This document shows, piece by piece, positions 43,136 to 56,071 of a stretch of 64,000 bases of DNA. A model generated the notes under the pieces. It was given only the letters and a program-made list of their open reading frames with translations. It did not search any database and was not told the origin of the DNA. This DNA is from Bretschneidera sinensis (lineage: Eukaryota; Streptophyta; Magnoliopsida; Brassicales; Akaniaceae). The translations under genes and the position numbers were made by a program. The DNA is taken from the NCBI GenBank assembly GCA_023935145.1, contig CM043699.1, positions 124,447,036-124,511,035 of the forward strand, in the 5' to 3' direction. How positions within the stretch are numbered: the first letter of the stretch is position 1; the number at the start of each line of letters is the position of its first letter.

Positions 43136-44685
43136 TGATGAACAAATATTTTTCCTGGTATTTTGTATGTTTTTCAAGTATTTATTTATATGTTTATCCT
43201 AGGAATTTGTTACGTTGAGTTGTTTTTCATTGTTTTACAAGTTCACAAGCACTTGGAAAGGAGTTTCACTAAATTGCCAGAATTACCCGTACAGATCAGT
43301 TATTTTTATGGATTAAACTATACTAATTCAAGAAAAACTAGGAGATGAGCCATATATTCTTGGAAATATCCGGATGACTATTTTTTATAGAATTTTATGG
43401 CTCGTAAATATGATTTTTCTAGAGAAGGTTATGGCAGTTTTAGTAGATAAAGGTTAGGTTGTGCGTGATTTCAGCGTGGCAGAAGTGAATTTTTCGAATT
43501 ACGTTGTATTGATTCAGGAAGAACCAGGAGATAAGTCATGTATTCTTGGAAAGATCCGGGTATTTATTTTTTGAAGAATTTTACGACTTATAAATATGAT
43601 TTTTCAAGAGAAAGTTATGGCAGTTTTAGCAGAACCGGGTCTGGACAGCAGCAGAAGCACATGACCCGAACAGAAACCCTAGGGCGACTTTTCGGTCTAC
43701 AAAGCCATCTCCTTATAGCTATATATAGGAATTTTAGACTCATATAAGGAGGGGGGATGACGGTAGTTCTTGGAGAGATATTATCAAGAGGAGTTTTGGG
43801 AGATTGAAGGAGGAGACGGTTTCTTTCATCAATACGGCTTATCAAGAGATTGAAGACGACGATCAATCGCTTCAAGACTTTGAGGATTCATCTTGTAATT
43901 TAGGAAGAAATTCTATCTTTGCTCCTTTTGTCCTTCAATATGTTTGTAACTCTAGTATTGGAATTTTGTGATTGGGATTTAAACATGAGCGGCTAAACGC
44001 ATTGTTGGGCGTTTGGCTTAGCTGCCTTGATTGTTTTGGATATATTGTTGGATTTAGTTTTATAAAATTTTCTAGATTATTTCTTATTCAATATCCTTCA
44101 TACCTTTGAATATTACTTGTGGATTGGCCATCTATTATTGATAGTCAAGGTCAATATTTGAGATTAGGTTGAGGAAAAATCATCTAGACCTAATTAAGCT
44201 TTCTTGAATAGGAATTTAAATCAGGATTCAAATCAAATTATAATTTAGGTCGTTGCATTTTCCTTATACTTAATTTAACTAATTAATTGATGAACACGAT
44301 GCATGGGATTTAATTAATTAGTTATAAATTGAGAATAAACACGATCAATGGCATTCTTTAGTCTTAGCGGAAATCTTCATATTCACCAAATGTTTCAATT
44401 CATGATTGGATGGCAAGCTAAACTCCTAATTGTTCTCATTGATTATACTCATCTCTTCATAATTCATTTTGTTTAATTTACTTAAATGTTTTTATTTCAA
44501 TTTTCTTTTCACCAATCTTTTAATTAGAGTATTTAGAATTTAATTTCAGAGTTTGTTTTTAGTAATTTTAAGAAAGTAATTTAGGATTTAAACCACTGCA
44601 ATACCTTGAGAGATCTACTTCGAGAGCAAACTCATCGTAATACTATTTGTGATTCGTACACTTGCGAGCATTTAAAATTTGAACA
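43136..44685 (+). repeat. Solo LTR of the ATH-D family, plus strand
   Basis: 1550 bp, TGATGAACAAATATT...AAATTTGAACA, matching the ATH-D LTR in reverse. The AAAGTTATGGCAG block occurs twice (near 43420 and 43610). TATA box near 43720. The left flank is Copia LTR and the right flank is GYP-I integrase, without a matching target-site duplication. Confidence 0.8.
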
Positions 44686-45159
44686 TAAGGCTCACTCTTT
44701 AGTGTCTAATATTTTTACCAGTGCCTCTACATAAGAAAGGTCTTCTTGGACTTCAATGGATTAGGATAGAATAACATGTGATTCATCCGGTATGTACTTG
44801 TGCAAGGCTAATACATGGAAAACATCATGTAACTAGGCAAGTTCTAAGGGTAAGGCTAACCGATATGCCATGGGTCCAATCCTTTCAATAATTTCATAAG
44901 GTCCAATATAGTGAGGGCTCAACTTCCTTTTTCTCCTAAACCTCAACACTCCTTTCCATGGAGAAACTTTAAGATGAACTCGATCACCCACTTGGAATTC
45001 TAACAGTCTTATTCTCTTATTTGCATAACTCTTCTGTCTACTTTAGGCTATTTTTAGGTGTTCTCGTTTACGCTTGGGCATTTCAGTAGTCAACTCCACT
45101 ACTTCTGGTCCAAAAACCCTCATCTCACTTGTTTCATCCCAGCATACTAGAGTTCTGAA
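44686..45159 (-). pseudogene. GYP-I integrase C-terminal domain
   Basis: Pieces LEFQVGDRVHLKVSPWKG, RKRKLSPHYIGPYEIIERIG, MAYRLALPLELA and HDVFHVLALHKYIPDESHV with several stops. No chromodomain remains. Confidence 0.8.
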
Positions 45160-45612
45160 TCATCTACTATAAAGTGCCTTAAAGGGGGCCATTCCAATAC
45201 TGGTGTGAAAATTGTTATTATAAGCAAACCCTATAAGGGGTAAATACACATCCCAACTACCAGTAAAACTCATAACATAAGCTCGTAACTTATCCTCTAA
45301 GGTTCGAATTGTCCTCTCATATTGACCATCCATTGGGGGATGGAAAACGATGCTAAAATACAGTTGGGTACCCATAGCTTGTTGAAATCCCTTCCAAAAT
45401 CGAGATGTGAACCGCGTATCGCGATCAGACACAATACTTAATGGTACTCTGTGAAGTTTCACAATTTCTGCCATATATAACTCTACGAATCTTTCAAGAG
45501 ACCATGTTATCTTAATTGGGAGAAAGTGTGATGATTTTGATAACCGATCAATGATAACCCAAATAGCATCAAAACCTTTTTGTGTATGAGGAAGTTTGGT
45601 AATAAAGTCCAT
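45160..45612 (-). pseudogene. GYP-I integrase catalytic core
   Basis: 150-residue open piece. The acidic triad is visible: MDFITKLP, VSDRDTRF and the Glu of DGQYERT. Then AYNNNFHTSIGMAPFKALYSR. The core is intact at the motif level but isolated from the other domains by stops. Confidence 0.85.
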
Positions 45613-46255
45613 CGTTACTTTTTCCCATAGCCACTCTGGTATGGGAAAAGGTTATAATAATCCCGTTGGGTGTTTTTGCTCAATCTTCACTTGCTGACAT
45701 ACTAGACAACGAGACACATACTCCGCCACGTCCTTCTTTAGTCTCAACCACCAAAATTTTTGCCTTAGTCCCTTATACATCTTGTTGTTCCCTGGGTGCA
45801 TGGAATAAACACTATCATGAGCTTCCTTCAGAATTTCCTTATTTAAATCCAAATCATTAGGTACACAAGTTTGGCTTCCCATCATTAGCTTGTTGTCTTC
45901 TCTCACCAAGAAATTCGTTCGTCTACCTTCTAAAACTCCCTTTTTTATTGACACTAGTGCTTCATCTCTACTCTGAGCATCCAAGAGACAATCCACCATA
46001 GGTGATTTAACTACTATATTAGCTATTAGTCCCCCATTGATATTCACTTCTAGTTTCACTTCCAAGCTCCTTAATTTCTCTACTGGTTCGAAACTGTAGG
46101 TTTTCCTAGTTTTCAATTTACTACTAGACTTCTGACTTAAAGCATCTGCCACCACATTAGCCTTCCTAATATGATAGTTTATTGTATAGTCGTAATCATT
46201 GATTAGCTCCATCCATCATCTCTGTCTCAGGTTTAACTCCCTTTGGGTGGGTAAG
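45613..46255 (-). pseudogene. GYP-I RNase H end and integrase zinc finger
   Basis: 186-residue open piece (45652-46212): MELINDYDYTINYHIRKANV and VADALSQKS end the RNase H. The His/Cys finger has AHDSVYSMHPG, KFWWLRLKKDV and CLVCQQVK. Confidence 0.85.
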
Positions 46256-48422
46256 TGTAATGACCCATCCTAGATTGGCCATCGTAGAGACGGTGTCATC
46301 ACATTTTGAAAATCCCAGCACGACACATATATACAACCATAAAAATAATACTAACAGAGATTTTTACATCAATCCTCAACCCTCAATAGGGGAGATACAT
46401 AAATTTGATATTAACTTAAACAAAATATACAACGTAAAATGCATAAATATTTACAAATAAATTTTTATATTATTTTCTCATTAGTCTGAGGATGTTGACA
46501 CGTAAGTGGCTTATAGAAAATGATTTCGTCTGAACCTCAACTCACCAAACTATTTTCTTTGCCTGCTACCTGAAACCATTGTACAATGAGGGATGAGCTT
46601 CACAAGCTCAGTGAATTAAATTTACTATAAGTACTCAATTTGTATAAACGGTCTTTCAATATTAAATCATTTATATCTCATATAACTTGATACTAGCATT
46701 CTACTAAAACTACATATGTCATACGATCCATTCTTTATCAATCTCTTTCTCGTATTTATTGGTTCACCTTCAGACCATCAATTATCTCAAAATTACGTCG
46801 AATGAGGTTCACATCATAAAACCTACCATTTAGATAGTTCTTATCACCATAACTGTCTCTCTGTGAGACTTATCTATCTATAAATAATTTCACAAATACA
46901 CACAACACATCAACATTTCATTGATGAAATCAATATTTAAAACAGATGAAATGCATGAATTATTATTAGGGAACGTCTTCCCACATGTCGACATGTTTTT
47001 ATTATCTTAGACCGGCCATTTCCTGGTTCTTTTCTTTACAGCTTATCTCAACTGTCACGGTATTTATTTTCAGCATATACCGGCTATCACGGTGTCCCTT
47101 TCATTTCCAGTATATACCGGCTGTCACGGTGTCCCTTTCATTTCCAGCATATACTAGCTGTCATGGTTTTTCAATTAGACCGACCCCTTCTCGATTCTTT
47201 CAGTTCTTTTATTTAATGCATATACATATGAGCAATAATATGAAATACACATATGAATAGTAATATAAAAAAAACATGAACTCAAAATATTTAAATTTAG
47301 CTATCATATCTTTCCTCAAATTATTATAAAAATTCCACTCATCATAAATCACATCAAATCATCCATCTTAGCTTGTCAAGATCCACTAAATTTCATCTCC
47401 TTATAATTCGTATCAAAACATCAACCATAGCTCATCAAGAATTTCACTTATCACTTTTATTATTAAATCAACTTATTATTCAAAAATATTATTTCTCACC
47501 TAATAACTTTATACATGTCCAAAATTCCTATCATACCTATAAATTAATTTTTTCATCTATCACCAAAGCATAAGTTAATAATTTATTTTAATATTGTCAC
47601 TAGATATTTGATTTTTATTTAAATTACTTAAAGTAAATCTAACTCATCACGTAGCACTTAAAGCTACCCGCGAATTACCTCCTTGCCTTTCTCGTTCCTC
47701 TCCGAAATTTCCCCTGGTTGCTGACTGTCAACACCTAATATAATATTTATATTAATTCTCTAACTATTTCTTCAATTCTTCATAAACCACACCCTTTAAA
47801 AATTCTCACTTTGAATTCCGAAAACTTTTATGAATGCTAAAAATTCAAAATAAACACTATGTTATTACCTTATGTTTTTCTGATAGCTTCTTGTAGTTCT
47901 CTATAAAATTCTCTCGTAAACTCCTTCAAAATTTTGCCCTTTTAACATTTCTTTGGGTCCCCAAGTGTTTAAAGAAAACAAGTAGTTTCAAGGAAAATAA
48001 ACGAAATTTGGTAAGAAAATTTTCAAGTAAAATGAAATTATGTATATATATACACAAATGAAATTAAATCTTCAGCCACCCCTGCTTGCCACGAAATGGC
48101 TACCTGTCCAACATGCATTATTGCTTTCTTCCCTTGGCAGCAGGTGGCAATACCTGCTGCCACGTTTTTTATTTTGTGGGTTTTTTTAAAATATATATAT
48201 ATAAAATATATTTTTCTCTTTTTTTTCCTTCTTTTCATACTGGACACATCTAGATTATTTTTTTTCTTTTTCTTTGTAACTACGCCCCCACGTGTCCAGT
48301 TTTTTTTCAAAATAATTATTTTATTCAATACTAAATCCTTCGAATAAATATATTGTTTTAATTTTCATGTCATATTTATTCAATTACTTATTTACACTTA
48401 TTTTACGATTACGGGTATTACA
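46256..48422 (-). repeat. GYP-J 3' LTR
   Basis: 2167 bp, TGTAATGACCC...CGGGTATTACA on the plus strand. It contains a 37-bp tandem repeat with ctgtcacggtgtccc units at 47081-47190. Confidence 0.85.
47081..47190. repeat. 37-bp tandem repeat in the GYP-J LTR
   Basis: Units at 47081, 47118 and 47155. The other LTR (about 53130-53190) has one unit fewer. Confidence 0.85.
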
Positions 48423-48436
48423 AATCTACCCACCTT
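48423..48436 (-). promoter_or_regulatory. GYP-J polypurine tract
   Basis: Minus strand AAGGTGGGTAGATT directly next to the 3' LTR, after GGGGACGAAATTTT, a usual Tekay/Del end. Confidence 0.8.
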
Positions 48437-51170
48437 ATAAAAATTTCGTCCCCGAAATTTCCTTACTTTACTCTAGAAACAAAAGTGAATAATATTTCTT
48501 TATAATTGTTTCAAGTTTTCACGTAATCTTTTCAACATCCTTATTCTGCCACAGAACTTAAACTAATGCAATTATTTTATTATACAAGATTTGTTTTTTT
48601 TTATCTAAAATCCTCACACATACTTGTATAGAAGCCCAATCTTTCTGATTTTTTATAGCTTAGCTCGAAATATTTTAATATTCATCATGTAAACACTTTC
48701 TTAAAAGTGAAACATGAAATACGTCATGCCACTGCTTCAACTCTAGAGGCAAATCCAGGCTATTCACAACTAGCCTAACTTTCTTAACAACCTCATAGGG
48801 TCCCACATACCTCAAATTCAGCTTTCCTTTCCTGTTTAAATCTCAATACACCTTTTCATTGAGATATTTTTATATACACCCAATCACCTACTTGAAACTC
48901 AAGAAGTCTTCTTTTATTATCATCATAGCTATTCGGTCTACTCTGTGCTGCTTTACAGTTCTCCTTAACCAATTTGTTCTTCTCAGTTGTTAACTCAATA
49001 AATGATGGACTAGATATATTTCTTCCCAACATATAGGAGTTCTATATCTCCTACCATACAACATCTCAATTGGTGTCATCCCAATACTAGTTTGATACTT
49101 ATTATTATAAGCAATTTCAATTGATGGCATGTAAGCATCCCAACTTACTGAGAAACTCATCATATTTGCCTTTAACATATCTTCTAGTACTCAAATAATC
49201 ATTTCTATCTGAGCATGAAAAATTATATTAAATTGAAATTATGTACCATGGCTTTCTGAAAGCCTTTCCAAAACCAAGATGTAAATCTAGCATCTCTATT
49301 GGACACTATGCTTGATGGTGCTCCATACAACCTCACAATTTTAGCTACATCCTTATTCAATCCTGACCACCAAAAATTCTATCTCCATCCTCTATACATC
49401 TTATTGTTACTTAGTTGCATCGAATATACATTATCATATACTTTTCTCAATATCTTCTTAACCTAAATACCCTCACTTCAAATTTTGAACTCATATTGCT
49501 TTCTAGTAACACTCAATGCTTAATCTTTTCTATCTCTTTATCTCTACCCTGCATCTCTAATAAGTATTTTACTATGGATGACTGTACAACCATATTTGTT
49601 AACCATGATCCTCTATCACTGATATTCAACTTCATTCTTATCTCTCTTAAATCTATCGTCAATTTCACATCAAGACTCCCAATAGCAGTTAAACTTCTTG
49701 TAGACTTTCTACTCTATACATTAGCTATCACATTCGCATTTTCTAGATGATAGTGAATTATACAATCATAGTTACTAATCAACTCCATCCATCATCTTTT
49801 CCTCAAATTCAACTTTCTCTGGGTAGGTAAGTACGTCGAACTATTATAACCCATGAATATCTTACAAGTGGCTCCATACAGATGATGTCTCAAATCTTTA
49901 AAGTAAACACTATAGCAGTCAACTCTAAGTCATGAGTAGGAAAATTTCTATCATGAATCTTTAATTGCCTAGAAGTATAGGCCACAGCTCTCCTATGTTA
50001 CACATATTCCAATCAATGATGTGACGTATCACTATATACCACAAATCCTTCATCACTATAAGGAAGCACCAATACTGGAGCTGTAGTCAATTTCTCCTTT
50101 AGTAATTGGAAAATTTTTCTCACACTTCCCTCACCATACAAATCTCACATCTTTCTTGGTCAGTCTATTCGATAGTATTACAATAATAGAAAAATTCTGA
50201 AAGAATCTTTTATAATAACTTGCTAACCCCAAAAAGATTCTAATCTCAATCACATTAGTTGGTCTTTCCCAACTTAACATTGCCTCTACCTTTTATGGAT
50301 TAACTGTTATGCCATTTCCCGATATTACATGTTCCAAGAAAGTTATTTCATTCAACCAACACTCACACTTAGAGAACTTTGCATATAATTTCTCTCTCCT
50401 CAGAATCTCCAACACATTATCTAATGTTTCACATGTTGTTATTCCTTTTTAGATTATATCAGAAATTCAAATACAACCATAAACTTGTTAAGATATAGTT
50501 TAAACACTCTATTCATCAAGGCCATTAATGTTTCTGGAACATTAGTCAATCCAAATGATATCACAAGAAGCTTATGACAATAACATGTCCTAAAAGTAGT
50601 CGTAGGCACATCTCCCTCCTTTATCCTTAACTAGTGATAACCACATCTCAGGTTTATCTTAGAAAACACTCTCACTCCTTGCAAATGCTCAAATATTTCA
50701 TTTATCTTGGGTAAAAGATATTTGTTCTTATTCAACTATTTGTAGTCTATACACAATTTCATCGTTCCATCTTCCTCCTTCACGAACAACAGAGAGGCTC
50801 CCCAAATACATTAGGTCCGACAAATTGTTTATTTAAAAATTCTTGAACCTTCAACTCTTTTAACTCAATGGGTGTCACTCTTGTAGGGTGCTATTAAATA
50901 TATGTGATGAACCTGGTATCACATCAATAGAGAATTTAATCTCTCTGCTGGGAGACAACTAAGCAACTCATCAAGAATTACAACAGAAAAAATCTGTTAC
51001 TATTAAGATTTCTTCTAACTTCTTTTTTTTTTTTTCCTTTTTTGAATCCATTACGTATGTCAAATACTCCTCACAACCCTTCTTCAACCATATCCTAGTG
51101 GTCAGAGCAAAATAAGATGGTTCGAGAGTACCTTATGTTCTCTCTGAAAGTAAAACTACCCATGCCCATA
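48437..51170 (-). pseudogene. GYP-J integrase, RNase H and reverse transcriptase, heavily decayed
   Basis: Recognisable pieces only: integrase at 48990-49178 (AYNNKYQTSIGMTPIEMLYGRRYRT cut into parts), the RNase H/integrase link near 49740-49830 (same text as GYP-I 46200-46250), and reverse transcriptase text near 50260-50830. No reading frame of domain length survives. Confidence 0.7.
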
Positions 51171-51430
51171 TCTAGAACACTACCTTCTTTAATCAATCAT
51201 ATTCAAGGATAATAAATCAGCTTCAGATTTTCTATCACTGATACGAATCACACAACCCTTATAAACATTTATGATTATCACTCCATCTCTAATGGGAACT
51301 TCAACAAAAATATTTTGCATCCAAGGACTAATACATACTGCAATTGACCTCATATGAATACTGGATGCAAAAGAATGAGTTGCACCAAGATCAACCAACA
51401 TTGATATATCCATATTCTTTATATATAAAA
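51171..51430 (-). pseudogene. GYP-J aspartic protease
   Basis: Open piece 51189-51413 with ISMLVDLGATHSFAS. Active relatives have Asp-Ser-Gly-Ala-Thr-His; here Ser is Leu. It then has the VEVPIRDG and CVIRISDR stretch. Confidence 0.75.
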
Positions 51431-52557
51431 CACCTTAAATTAGAATAATTATGGGATAAATATCTTATCGGATTACATCTATAACATGTTCTAATATTTT
51501 TGTCACGTTATCACATCCTCAAAGTAGTACACTCCCACATTTACCATAACTTCTAGTTCACATAACCTATCTTTTAAATCTAGGGGTCCTATCGATATTA
51601 CTCTGAGCTACAAAAGTAACAGATCCAGCTTGCCTCTGACTCTGTACTTCAGTTCCCTGTGACAAGGAATGCTTCTTCTAGGTGGTCTCCCACACTGGAC
51701 ACTCATACTAGTACCACCTCTAGGTTCCTCAAATCTAGACTTCTTCCGCCAATTCCCCTTCCTCTAAATTCCATCACATCCTTCTCAATCTGAAGTGTTA
51801 TATCCACCAATCTGACATAATTCACCAGCCTTGTGTAAGATAGTTTTGATCAAATCTTAAAACATAGTTCATATTTGAACCTCTTACACTTATTCTCCTC
51901 TAGGTCTACCATTTTCAGTACAACCATTGACAAGACCACAAATTTGCTATCATACTGAGCCACAGTCAATCCATTTGCCTAAAATAAATAAAATCTCTAT
52001 CTTGTTGGGCTCTAAAGGTCTAAAGAAAGTATTTATCAAGAAAATCTTCCTTAAACCTATTCTAGGTTATGGGTCTATCAATATTCGTACTTACCCTGGG
52101 AAGAATATCCTCCCATCATTCTAGGGTCTCTCCTTCTAACTTGAACATAGCAAAGACAACCTTCTATCTGTCAGTCACTGGTAAAGTACCAAATAATCTC
52201 TCTACACGTTTCTCACAAAACTAATGCTTAAAAGGATTCATAGATCCTTTAAATAACAAGGCATTCAACTTAACAATCTCCTTGCATCTCATGTCCTTTC
52301 CCTTTTTTTAAACGTCTATCATTACTGGATTAACAACCTCAGGCACTGCTTTAGCCTGTTCATCAAGTCTATGCTATAAGCTATCAATTCTATCATCTGT
52401 TACATTCATTTTCTTAAGAGCATGTGTAAGAGCTTATCTTAGCTCATCTCTTTAAACTTCAGATTCTCTCATGCCTTTACCAATATCAATTATATTATCA
52501 ACACGTTCCTTTCTAGAAACCACAGATTCAGACACAACTTCGACTTGTCAAAAATAT
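51431..52557 (-). pseudogene. GYP-J gag, heavily decayed
   Basis: Cys-containing text near 51440-51560 and a Pro/Arg-rich stretch are compatible with the gag end. No long frame. It joins directly to LTR sequence at about 52558 without a primer site. Confidence 0.55.
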
Positions 52558-53455
52558 TACGTGGCTTACAGAAAATGATTTTGTCTGAACCTCAACTCAC
52601 CAAACTATTTGCCCTGCCTGCTACCTGAAATCATTGTACAATGAGGGATAAGTTTCACAAGCTCAGTGAATTAAATTTACTACACATACTCAATTTGTAT
52701 AAATGGTCTTTCAATATTAAATCATTTATATCTCATAGAAACTTGATATTAGCATTTTACTATCACTACACATGTTATACGATCCATTCTTTATCAATCT
52801 CTTTCTCGTATTTACTGGTTCACCTTCAGACCATCAATTATCTCAAAATTACCTCGAATGAGGTTCACATCATAAAACCTATCATTTAGATGGTTCTTAT
52901 CACCATAACTGTCTCTCTGTGAGACTCATCTATTTATAAATAATTTCAAAAATACACACAACACATCAGCATTTCAATTATGAAATCAATATTTAAAACA
53001 GATGAAATGCATGAATTATTATTAGGGAACGTCTTCCCACATGTCGACATATTTTTATTATCTTAGACCGGCCCCCTCCCAGTTCTTTTCTTTATAGCTT
53101 ATCCCAGCTGTCACGGTATTTATTTTCAGCATATACCGGCTGTCACGGTGTCCCTTTCATTTCCAACATATACTGGCTGTCACGGTTTTTCAATTAGACT
53201 GGTCTCTTCTCGGTTCTTTCGGTTCTTTTATTTAATGCATATGCATATGAGAAATGATAAGAAATATGCATATGAAGAGTAATATAAAAACAACATGAAC
53301 TCAAAATATTTAAATTTAACTATCATGTCTTTCCTCAAATTATTATAAAAAATTCCACTCATCATAAATCACATCAAATCATCCATCTTAGCTTGTCAAG
53401 ATCCACTAAATTTCATCTCCTCATAATTCATATCAAAACATCAACCATAGTTCAT
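52558..53455 (-). repeat. GYP-J 5' LTR, first visible part
   Basis: Aligns with 46503-47430 (gtggctta.agaaaatga onward, tgtcacggt repeats near 53110-53190). Cut at 53455 by ATH-A1; continues at 59258. Confidence 0.85.
53451..53455. repeat. Target-site duplication of ATH-A1 (left)
   Basis: TTCAT, repeated at 59258-59262. The matching place in the other GYP-J LTR has CTCAT (47431-47435), the empty site. Confidence 0.95.
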
Positions 53456-54780
53456 TGTTGTGAGTTTTAAATTACTCGCAAGCGCACGAGTCGTTTGCAA
53501 TATAGCGTTGTGCAAGTGCGAGGTCGAATCCACAGGGAATTGCGTTGTGAAAATATAATTTTTAATCTAAATTAACTCTATCTTAACCTAGTTCCGAATT
53601 TTGAATGATAATTTGCAAAATAAATTAAAACTAAATTCAATTGATTTAAAATCTAATAATAAAAAGCACTAAGGTTTCCGAATCCACCCCACCGAAGTTA
53701 AGCATACATGTTCTAAAAATATAGCCTATCAAAACATTCAATGAATCCAACTATAAGACAAAAAACAAAGAATATCCCAACTAAACCAAAAGCACCCAAT
53801 GTATCCGCTCTTAACAAATCACAAAGGGAATCCAATTTAATAGAAAAGCATTCAATGTATCCATCAGATGAAACACAAAGAAAATCCAACAGACAATTTA
53901 AACTCAATCAATTATAAGATTAACTCAAATAATTGACAGAACATTTATACTAAAATTGTCAGATTTGTACAAGCAAATCTGAACTACTACGCCAAACAAC
54001 GGCGGGGCTTCATCTTCAACCTTAGCTGAAGAGTCTAGCCACTCATAACTATAAAACTATAATAACAAGTGCTAAACATTTAAACTAAAACAACTGAATA
54101 TAAAGAAATAAATAAAAAACTTTACATGGGAGAAATTCCACTCGCTGACGGGCGGCGCTTCCCCTCGTGGTAGAAATGCCTTCGGGATCCACCAGAATGC
54201 TAGCGGACATCCACCGGTAAACACCAAAGTGGCTCAGGAATTGTACACTGAATGATGAGGTCAGATGGTGTTTATATAGGGGGAGTCCCGGAGCACAATG
54301 GGTTTCAAAATCGATGTGGGAAACTGCCCGAGTGCGATCGAGCGCACTCTGGTGCGCTCGAGCGCACATTGGCGCACTACAGAGCATTTTTAACCGATGT
54401 GGGATGTGCAAGAGCGCATTTGCGATCGATCGCAATTCTGGTGCGATCGAGCGCACTAGACTTCTTCAGCTTGACCCTTGTTTACTAAAATGGCCATAAC
54501 TTTCTCTAGAAAAATCGTTTTTGCAAGCCGTAAAATCCCTCAGAAAATTGACTTCCGGATCTTTCCAAGCATATATGGCTCATCTCCTGGTTCTTCCGGA
54601 ATCAATACAGTAAAATCCACAAAAATGACTGATCTGTAAGGCGATTTTGGCAATTTTAGTGAAACTCCTTTCCCAGTGCTTGTAAACCTGAAAAACAATG
54701 AAAACAACTCAAAGTAACAAATTACTAAGCTAACAAATGTAAATTAAAGGGCCAAAATATGCAATATTTGGCACTCATCA
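53456..54780 (-). repeat. ATH-A1 3' LTR
   Basis: 1325 bp, TGTTGTGAG...GCACTCATCA. TATA box 54271-54279. Palindromic array 54331-54465. The shared GCCATAACTTTCTCTAGAAA block is near 54491. Confidence 0.95.
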
Positions 54781-56071
54781 AATACCCCCAAACTTACAAT
54801 TTGCTAGTCCCTTAGCAAAACAAAATAAAAGACTCAATGAAAAACAAAGAACATAAAGATAAAGTCATCACTCATGGTATCCAAAAATTTAAGGAGCACA
54901 CATCACCATGATATTCATTCATAAGCAAGCTTAAAAAGGTAAACCCATCTTCACAATGAATAGAAATGTTAAAATCTAATTACTTACAAAAGGCAGGATA
55001 AGGCATCACAAGCTTGAATCAGTGTAAGGTGAATTAGCATATAAAAATGAAGCTTCTAAGTAACTCTAATGTGTAAGGTCTCCATGTCTCAAGATTCACC
55101 GAATTTCCCATCAAAAATGAACAAAAAGGCATAGTTTTTGTTTTATTCTTTTTTTTTTTTTTTTTTTTTAATAATGCACGGCTATTGGTTAGCTCCCTTA
55201 AGCTTTCTAATTGACCCATGTAGCGAGTGTTAAGTCAATGACTCCCAAACCAGGTGGTTTTAGGGCATTAGGTGTAAAGACACCCCTAAGGACTTACTAA
55301 CTCGAGTCAAAAAGGCTACGAAATTAAACCGACCTTAATATTACCAAGCAAAATTCCACCTTTTGACGTGAACACTCACTGCTTACTGAGGCAAGAGGTC
55401 CAGTTACTCAGCGAAAAGTTTATTGATAAATTTTTTTTTTTTTTATATTTTATATTTTCCTATGCCCAAGAGTTCATCCAACAAGTCATCCAGTTTCAGT
55501 TAAGATAAAGAAAAATGCACATTAAAATCACGTGTCATACCTCACATAATTTGTGCTAATGTGCTCGTGTTAGATTATATCAAACATGTGAATTCTCAAA
55601 ATGCCTAAAGTAAGTAACTAAATTTTAAAAATTTATCACCAGATCATGTGTTCAAAATGTTAAGCTCACCAATGACATCACATCATAGAAAATGTTTAGA
55701 TCAACTAAAATTTCACGATAACATGAGCATGCATTTATCTCTATGACGAAAAGACAACAAATTAGGACAAAGTGTGTGATGTGTCTCCCATACCCCCAAA
55801 CTTAAATTACACATTGACCCCAATGTGTGACTAATATGGAAAGAGCTGACCTGAGATATGGAGAACTATCTGGACTGGTATGGCTCATAGCATACCCCCA
55901 AACTTGAACTGAAGTACGCTTTGTCCCTGAAAAATAAAAACTGGAAAACAAAAAATACTGGAAACAAACATTAATCATAAATATGCGAAATAATAAATAA
56001 ACAAAAGAAAAGATAAGCTGTGGGGTGCCTCCCATGAGCGCTAAGTTTAACGTCTTCAGCCAGACCCAACA
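54781..56071 (-). other. ATH-A1 polypurine tracts and 3' noncoding region
   Basis: Noncoding. Minus-strand polypurine tracts at 54781-54795, 55791-55803 and 55892-55905, all AAGTTTGGGGGTAT-type. Hairpin at 55809-55828 (loop GGGT on the minus strand). A long T run at about 55147-55168. Post-pol motif at 56022-56060. Confidence 0.75.
55809..55828 (-). promoter_or_regulatory. Conserved hairpin upstream of internal polypurine tract (ATH-A1)
   Basis: ACACATTG-GGGT-CAATGTGT on the minus strand. Confidence 0.7.

Larger units (their letters stand above)
44686..46255 (-). mobile_element. GYP-I: Tekay/Del-like Gypsy fragment
   Basis: Minus strand, in order: RNase H end, integrase zinc finger, core and C-terminal domain. 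The right end is cut by GYP-J at 46256 (left target-site duplication candidate GTAAG at 46251-46255). The left end is cut by the ATH-D-type LTR where a chromodomain would be expected. The lineage is inferred from GDRVHLKVSPWKG and LSPHYIGPYEI. Confidence 0.82.
46256..53455 (-). mobile_element. GYP-J: Tekay/Del-like Gypsy element, left part
   Basis: Inserted in GYP-I RNase H. 3' LTR 46256-48422, polypurine tract, decayed pol and gag 48437-52557, and a 5' LTR that begins only at about 52558. The LTR continues at 59258-59390 and beyond the window, interrupted by ATH-A1 and ATH-A2. About 247 bp of the LTR end and the primer site are deleted on the right side. Confidence 0.8.

Noticed and set aside
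46985..47260. 91-residue open frame on the plus strand (Phe/Ser/Tyr-rich)
   Set aside because: It lies wholly in the GYP-J LTR across the 37-bp repeat and has no domain; chance frame.
48038..48347. 96-residue Lys-rich frame and its opposite-strand partner
   Set aside because: They result from homopolymer A/T runs in the GYP-J LTR.
53713..53907. 64-residue frame repeated exactly at 58186-58380
   Set aside because: Both copies are in the two LTRs of ATH-A1; identity follows from the LTR pair, not from coding constraint.
54251..54488. Frame rich in RAHSGALER-like repeats near the palindromic array
   Set aside because: It arises from gcgctcgagcgcac units in U3 and is repeated in all LTRs; no start context or domain.
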